Below are positions 61,861 through 64,000 of a DNA stretch of 64,000 nt, piece by piece. The notes under the pieces were generated by a model that saw only the letters and a list, made by a program, of their open reading frames with translations, made no database searches and was not told the DNA's origin. The DNA comes from Rhynchopus sp. YZ270_cl-10 (Eukaryota > Euglenozoa > Diplonemea > Diplonemida > Diplonemidae): contig OZ037886.1 of the NCBI GenBank assembly GCA_964035575.1, positions 62,001 through 126,000 of the forward strand. Reading direction: 5' to 3'. The translations under genes and the position numbers were made by a program. Every line of letters starts with the position of its first letter. Within the stretch, counting starts at the first letter, position 1.

Positions 61861-61967
61861 CACGACAGTGAGGTAAGTAACTTGACTTGTGGTTTTACTG
61901 TGGTTTCACCGTTGGCTTATAACGGTGAAACCACTAAAACCGCAAAGTCACTTACTTCGCCGTCGTG
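61861..61967. mobile_element. foldback hairpin (107 bp)
   Basis: Left arm CACGACAGTGAGGTAAGTAA ... GTGGTTTCACCGTT, right arm AACGGTGAAACCACTAAAAC ... TTACTTCGCCGTCGTG: arms of about 50 nt with few mismatches around a GGCTTAT loop. Just before it, CACGGTGGAGAGTCCACCGTG (two arms) is another short hairpin at 61802-61822. Confidence 0.75.
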
Positions 61968-62263
61968 AGGGTGGGATACACTGGAGGGGAGGTGAAGAAA
62001 ACGCAACAAAAAAAAAACAAAATAGCTATCCAGTGATCATTGTGCGCCACCGCTCATTTGTCTTTCCCACAGACGCCCGTAGCGATGAACGGGCTGTCGG
62101 AGAAGACAATAGGGACGCTTCGCACAACAACACCCAAATGAAAACTACAAAGGACACAAGAACAAAACAAGTACAACGAAAAAAAAAAAAAAAATCACTA
62201 AAAAAGAAGGAACATTTTTTGGATTGGGACGAATTAGTGGTCAGAAAATAAAACAACAAAAAA

Positions 62264-62330
62264 AGGCCTCTCGTGCTTAGTCACGTTAAAAAGTTAACTT
62301 GAAATACACCCTCTCGTGACAGTGTACCTA
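62264..62330 (-). repeat. type-A half element followed by type-B hairpin
   Basis: GGCCTCTCGTGCTTAG, TCACGTT, then AAAGTTAACTTGAAATACAC, CCTCTCGTGACAGTGTACCT: two families lie side by side, sharing the CCTCTCGTG loop. Confidence 0.7.
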
Positions 62331-62780
62331 AAAAAACTCCCCAAAATAACCAACGGACGCAAAGGCGGGGGGGAGGGGGGTGTGTACGATGTAAAAAACC
62401 TGCACGGTGGGGTCCGTGTGTACACTGCAGATGGACACTCTATATCTTAGGGTGTCAAGGTGCTACATTGCAAAGGTATCCATAGTCGCCACGAAGACAA
62501 ACATAGAATCTATATCCGTTCCACGCTTGATCAGATCTCGACCATTGTTGCATTGCACGCTTCCACAAAAAAATGAACGAGCCTCACGGCCTAAAAAATG
62601 GGGGTAAGGCAAAAAAAAAAAAAAAATCGTGTGGGAGGTTATGAGGGGGGGATGAGAACAGAATTGAATTGAAACAGATATGCGCAAAGAGACGATTTGG
62701 CTTTTTCATCCCTAAGAACATCACCAAAAAAAAAAAAGGAAAGAAACGGGGGGGTGGTCTTACCCTATATTTTTTTTTTT

Positions 62781-62844
62781 GATAAATTGTTTGGAGTAGT
62801 GTAGTTGCCTCGGTTGTGCTGCCACAGTTTGTGCAATCTCCACT
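62781..62844 (-). repeat. SINE-like short repeat with A-tail
   Basis: Same unit as 12936-13000 and 26154-26215, with one-base differences. Confidence 0.75.
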
Positions 62845-62918
62845 TTTTTTTTTGAAACTTATCAGTGTACCCTCATCCTCCACCTATTATTTTTTCACAG
62901 GACTCTCTAAAGGAGAGG

Positions 62919-62962
62919 AAGGTTTATAGTGCAACTTGGACACTGGTGGACGCAGGCACTGG
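62919..62962 (-). repeat. type-D hairpin element
   Basis: AGGTTTATAGTGCAAC, TTGGACACTGGT, GGACGCAGGCACTGG. Confidence 0.6.
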
Positions 62963-63061
62963 TAAACTAATGGCACGTTGCTTTTTTGGTCTATCCATTT
63001 GGAGTACTGAAAAGAATCCGTACTCCGGACGGGGGGGGAGAGAAGAAAAATACACGACGGG

Positions 63062-63172
63062 ACCCAGTGACAAATGACAAGTGAAAAAGGTGACAAGTGA
63101 GCCACTTGTCATGACAAGTGATTTACTTGTCATTTACTTGTCACCTTTTTCACTTGTCATTTGTCACTGGGT
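63062..63172. mobile_element. near-perfect palindrome / foldback (111 bp)
   Basis: ACCCAGTGACAAATGACAAG TGAAAAAGGTGACAAGT at the left is matched, inverted, at the right with one mismatch in 38; the centre repeats ACTTGTCATGACAAGT. Flanks CACGAC and GTCGTG extend the symmetry. Confidence 0.8.
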
Positions 63173-63466
63173 CGTGTACCTCGTTTTTGTGCGGGAATTT
63201 TCTCTCGTTTTGTTATGCGTATTTTGTTTTGTTATGTTATTTTGTCGCATCAACAAAAATAAAGCACCATCCAAGCTGAAAGCTGAGATGGGTCTGTTTA
63301 CTTTGCCATGCTGTTACTTTTTTGTTTTTTGTTTTTTTTTGTTTTCTTTTGCATGTCCACGCTGTGCTACCACGCTTATATTTCGTTTTTTTTTGTTTTG
63401 TTTTTTTTTTTTTGTTTTTGCATTTTCCTGCGCGGGGGAAAAAAGAGGGGAACGTTTTATCTGTTT

Positions 63467-63510
<44 letters not shown>

Positions 63511-63611
63511 AGTTTTTCGATCCGTTGTTTTGATTCTTTATTTTGATTCTTATTTGGTTTAAATGGCAAACAATCGCCCACCCCGAGGTGGGTCCTTTTT
63601 CATAACGTTTG

Positions 63612-63656
63612 CCTGAAAGTTGATCGTGCAAAACGCCTCTACGAACGCACACACTG
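63612..63656 (-). repeat. type-D hairpin element
   Basis: CTGAAAGTTGATCGTGC, AAAACGCCTCTACG, AACGCACACACTGG. Confidence 0.65.
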
Positions 63657-63786
63657 GAGAATATGGAAAAAAATAAATAAATAGTGGAGGAACGTAGCTC
63701 CCTTCTTGTGTTTGGCATGCGCCTCTCCACTTCTTCACACATCGAATCAAAGAGAGGTAGTGGATTTCGACAAAAAAAAAAGGTAG

Positions 63787-63822
63787 AGTTGAAATACAAA
63801 GCCCTCTCGTGACAGTGTACCT
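63787..63822 (-). repeat. type-B hairpin element
   Basis: AGTTGAAATACAAAG, CCCTCTCGTGA, CAGTGTACCT. Confidence 0.65.
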
Positions 63823-64000
63823 AAAAAACACTACCGTATTCGTAAAAATGTCCATAAAAAAAGGTCGAACTTCCAGAAAAATCTTGAAAAGGTCGAACAT
63901 TAGTACGGATACGGTAATTGTCAAGAAATACCTTTTTTTTTTTTTGCATCCAAACATCCACCATTTTGTACAATGAAAGCCATAAGACAGTTGGAAGAGA

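Larger units (their letters stand above)
57390..64000. other. 6.6-kb gene-free region of repeats
   Basis: Holds type-C (57770-57818, 60948-61000), type-D (57864, 62919, 63612), type-A (61658, 62264), type-B (62293, 63787) elements, two TIR elements (57992-59073, 59728-60774), two foldbacks (61861-61967, 63062-63172), a SINE-like repeat (62781-62844), inverted dispersed repeats at 59586-59640 and 63860-63906, and a T-run of about 42 nt (63467-63508). No host gene seen; upstream promoter-side genes, if any, lie beyond 64000. Confidence 0.65.

Noticed and set aside
3965-62288. CRISPR array or tandem satellite
   Set aside because: The hairpins are scattered singly at irregular spacing with no spacer-repeat periodicity, and the genome is eukaryotic.
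63467-63508. Telomeric or centromeric signal at the long T-run
   Set aside because: A plain homopolymer without a telomere-like unit; similar but shorter runs occur throughout the spacers.
1-64000. Spliced-leader RNA, 5S rRNA or tRNA gene
   Set aside because: I looked for the conserved SL exon core (ACAGTTTCTGTACT), tRNA B-box and 5S motifs on both strands and saw none.

Overview
The window looks like nuclear DNA of a euglenozoan protist, most likely a diplonemid. All 23 protein-coding genes I can support lie on the minus strand, so the window reads as one unidirectional (polycistronic-type) gene cluster transcribed from high to low coordinates. Where I checked (four genes), a polypyrimidine/AC-rich tract ending in AG lies shortly before the start codon, as expected for spliced-leader trans-splicing. 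One gene is kinetoplastid membrane protein 11 (KMP-11), a euglenozoan hallmark. Unlike kinetoplastids, at least seven genes carry ordinary cis-introns (15 modelled, 42 to 288 nt; 14 have a GTATGY donor, one GTTTGT; all end in AG), which is why I favour a diplonemid. Coding DNA is GC-rich; the spacers are AT- and homopolymer-rich and packed with small repeats.

Layout, in transcription order from the right: 64.0-57.4 kb is gene-free and holds two TIR elements and several foldbacks. 57.4-46.8 kb: a SPPVSP-repeat scaffold protein, a WW/ankyrin protein, a helical-repeat protein, COX19 and a tubulin polyglutamylase-like TTLL. 45.1-39.8 kb: a KatG-like secreted peroxidase (copy 2), a GT61-like glycosyltransferase and two small proteins. 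36.4-27.5 kb: proteasome subunit RPN10, TRMT2A-type tRNA methyltransferase, a ZCCHC10-like zinc knuckle protein with an Arg/Asp-rich tail and a secreted Ser-rich protein. 22.8-13.2 kb: KatG-like peroxidase (copy 1), a BTB protein, two proteins of unknown function and a CASTOR/POLLUX-type ion channel. 13.2-8.1 kb: gene-free, with three clustered hAT-like MITEs. 8.1-0 kb: membrane proteins, KMP-11, an ankyrin membrane protein and the 5' part of a GH13 alpha-amylase-like gene running off the left edge.

The genes are housekeeping or cell-surface functions with no shared pathway, as is usual for euglenozoan clusters. The most unusual content is non-coding: dozens of tiny (30-50 nt) hairpins in several families scattered through spacers (and two inside one intron), every copy I found in the same orientation as the genes. 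The apical loops are conserved, stem arms covary between copies, and many share an AAGTT (AACTT in the sense RNA) box beside the hairpin. This is the best candidate here for an undescribed RNA-level system.

Other points of note are two nearly identical copies of a single-domain catalase-peroxidase-like gene 22 kb apart, a 50-nt fossil of 18S rRNA, very short introns, and a SINE-like repeat inside a channel intron.
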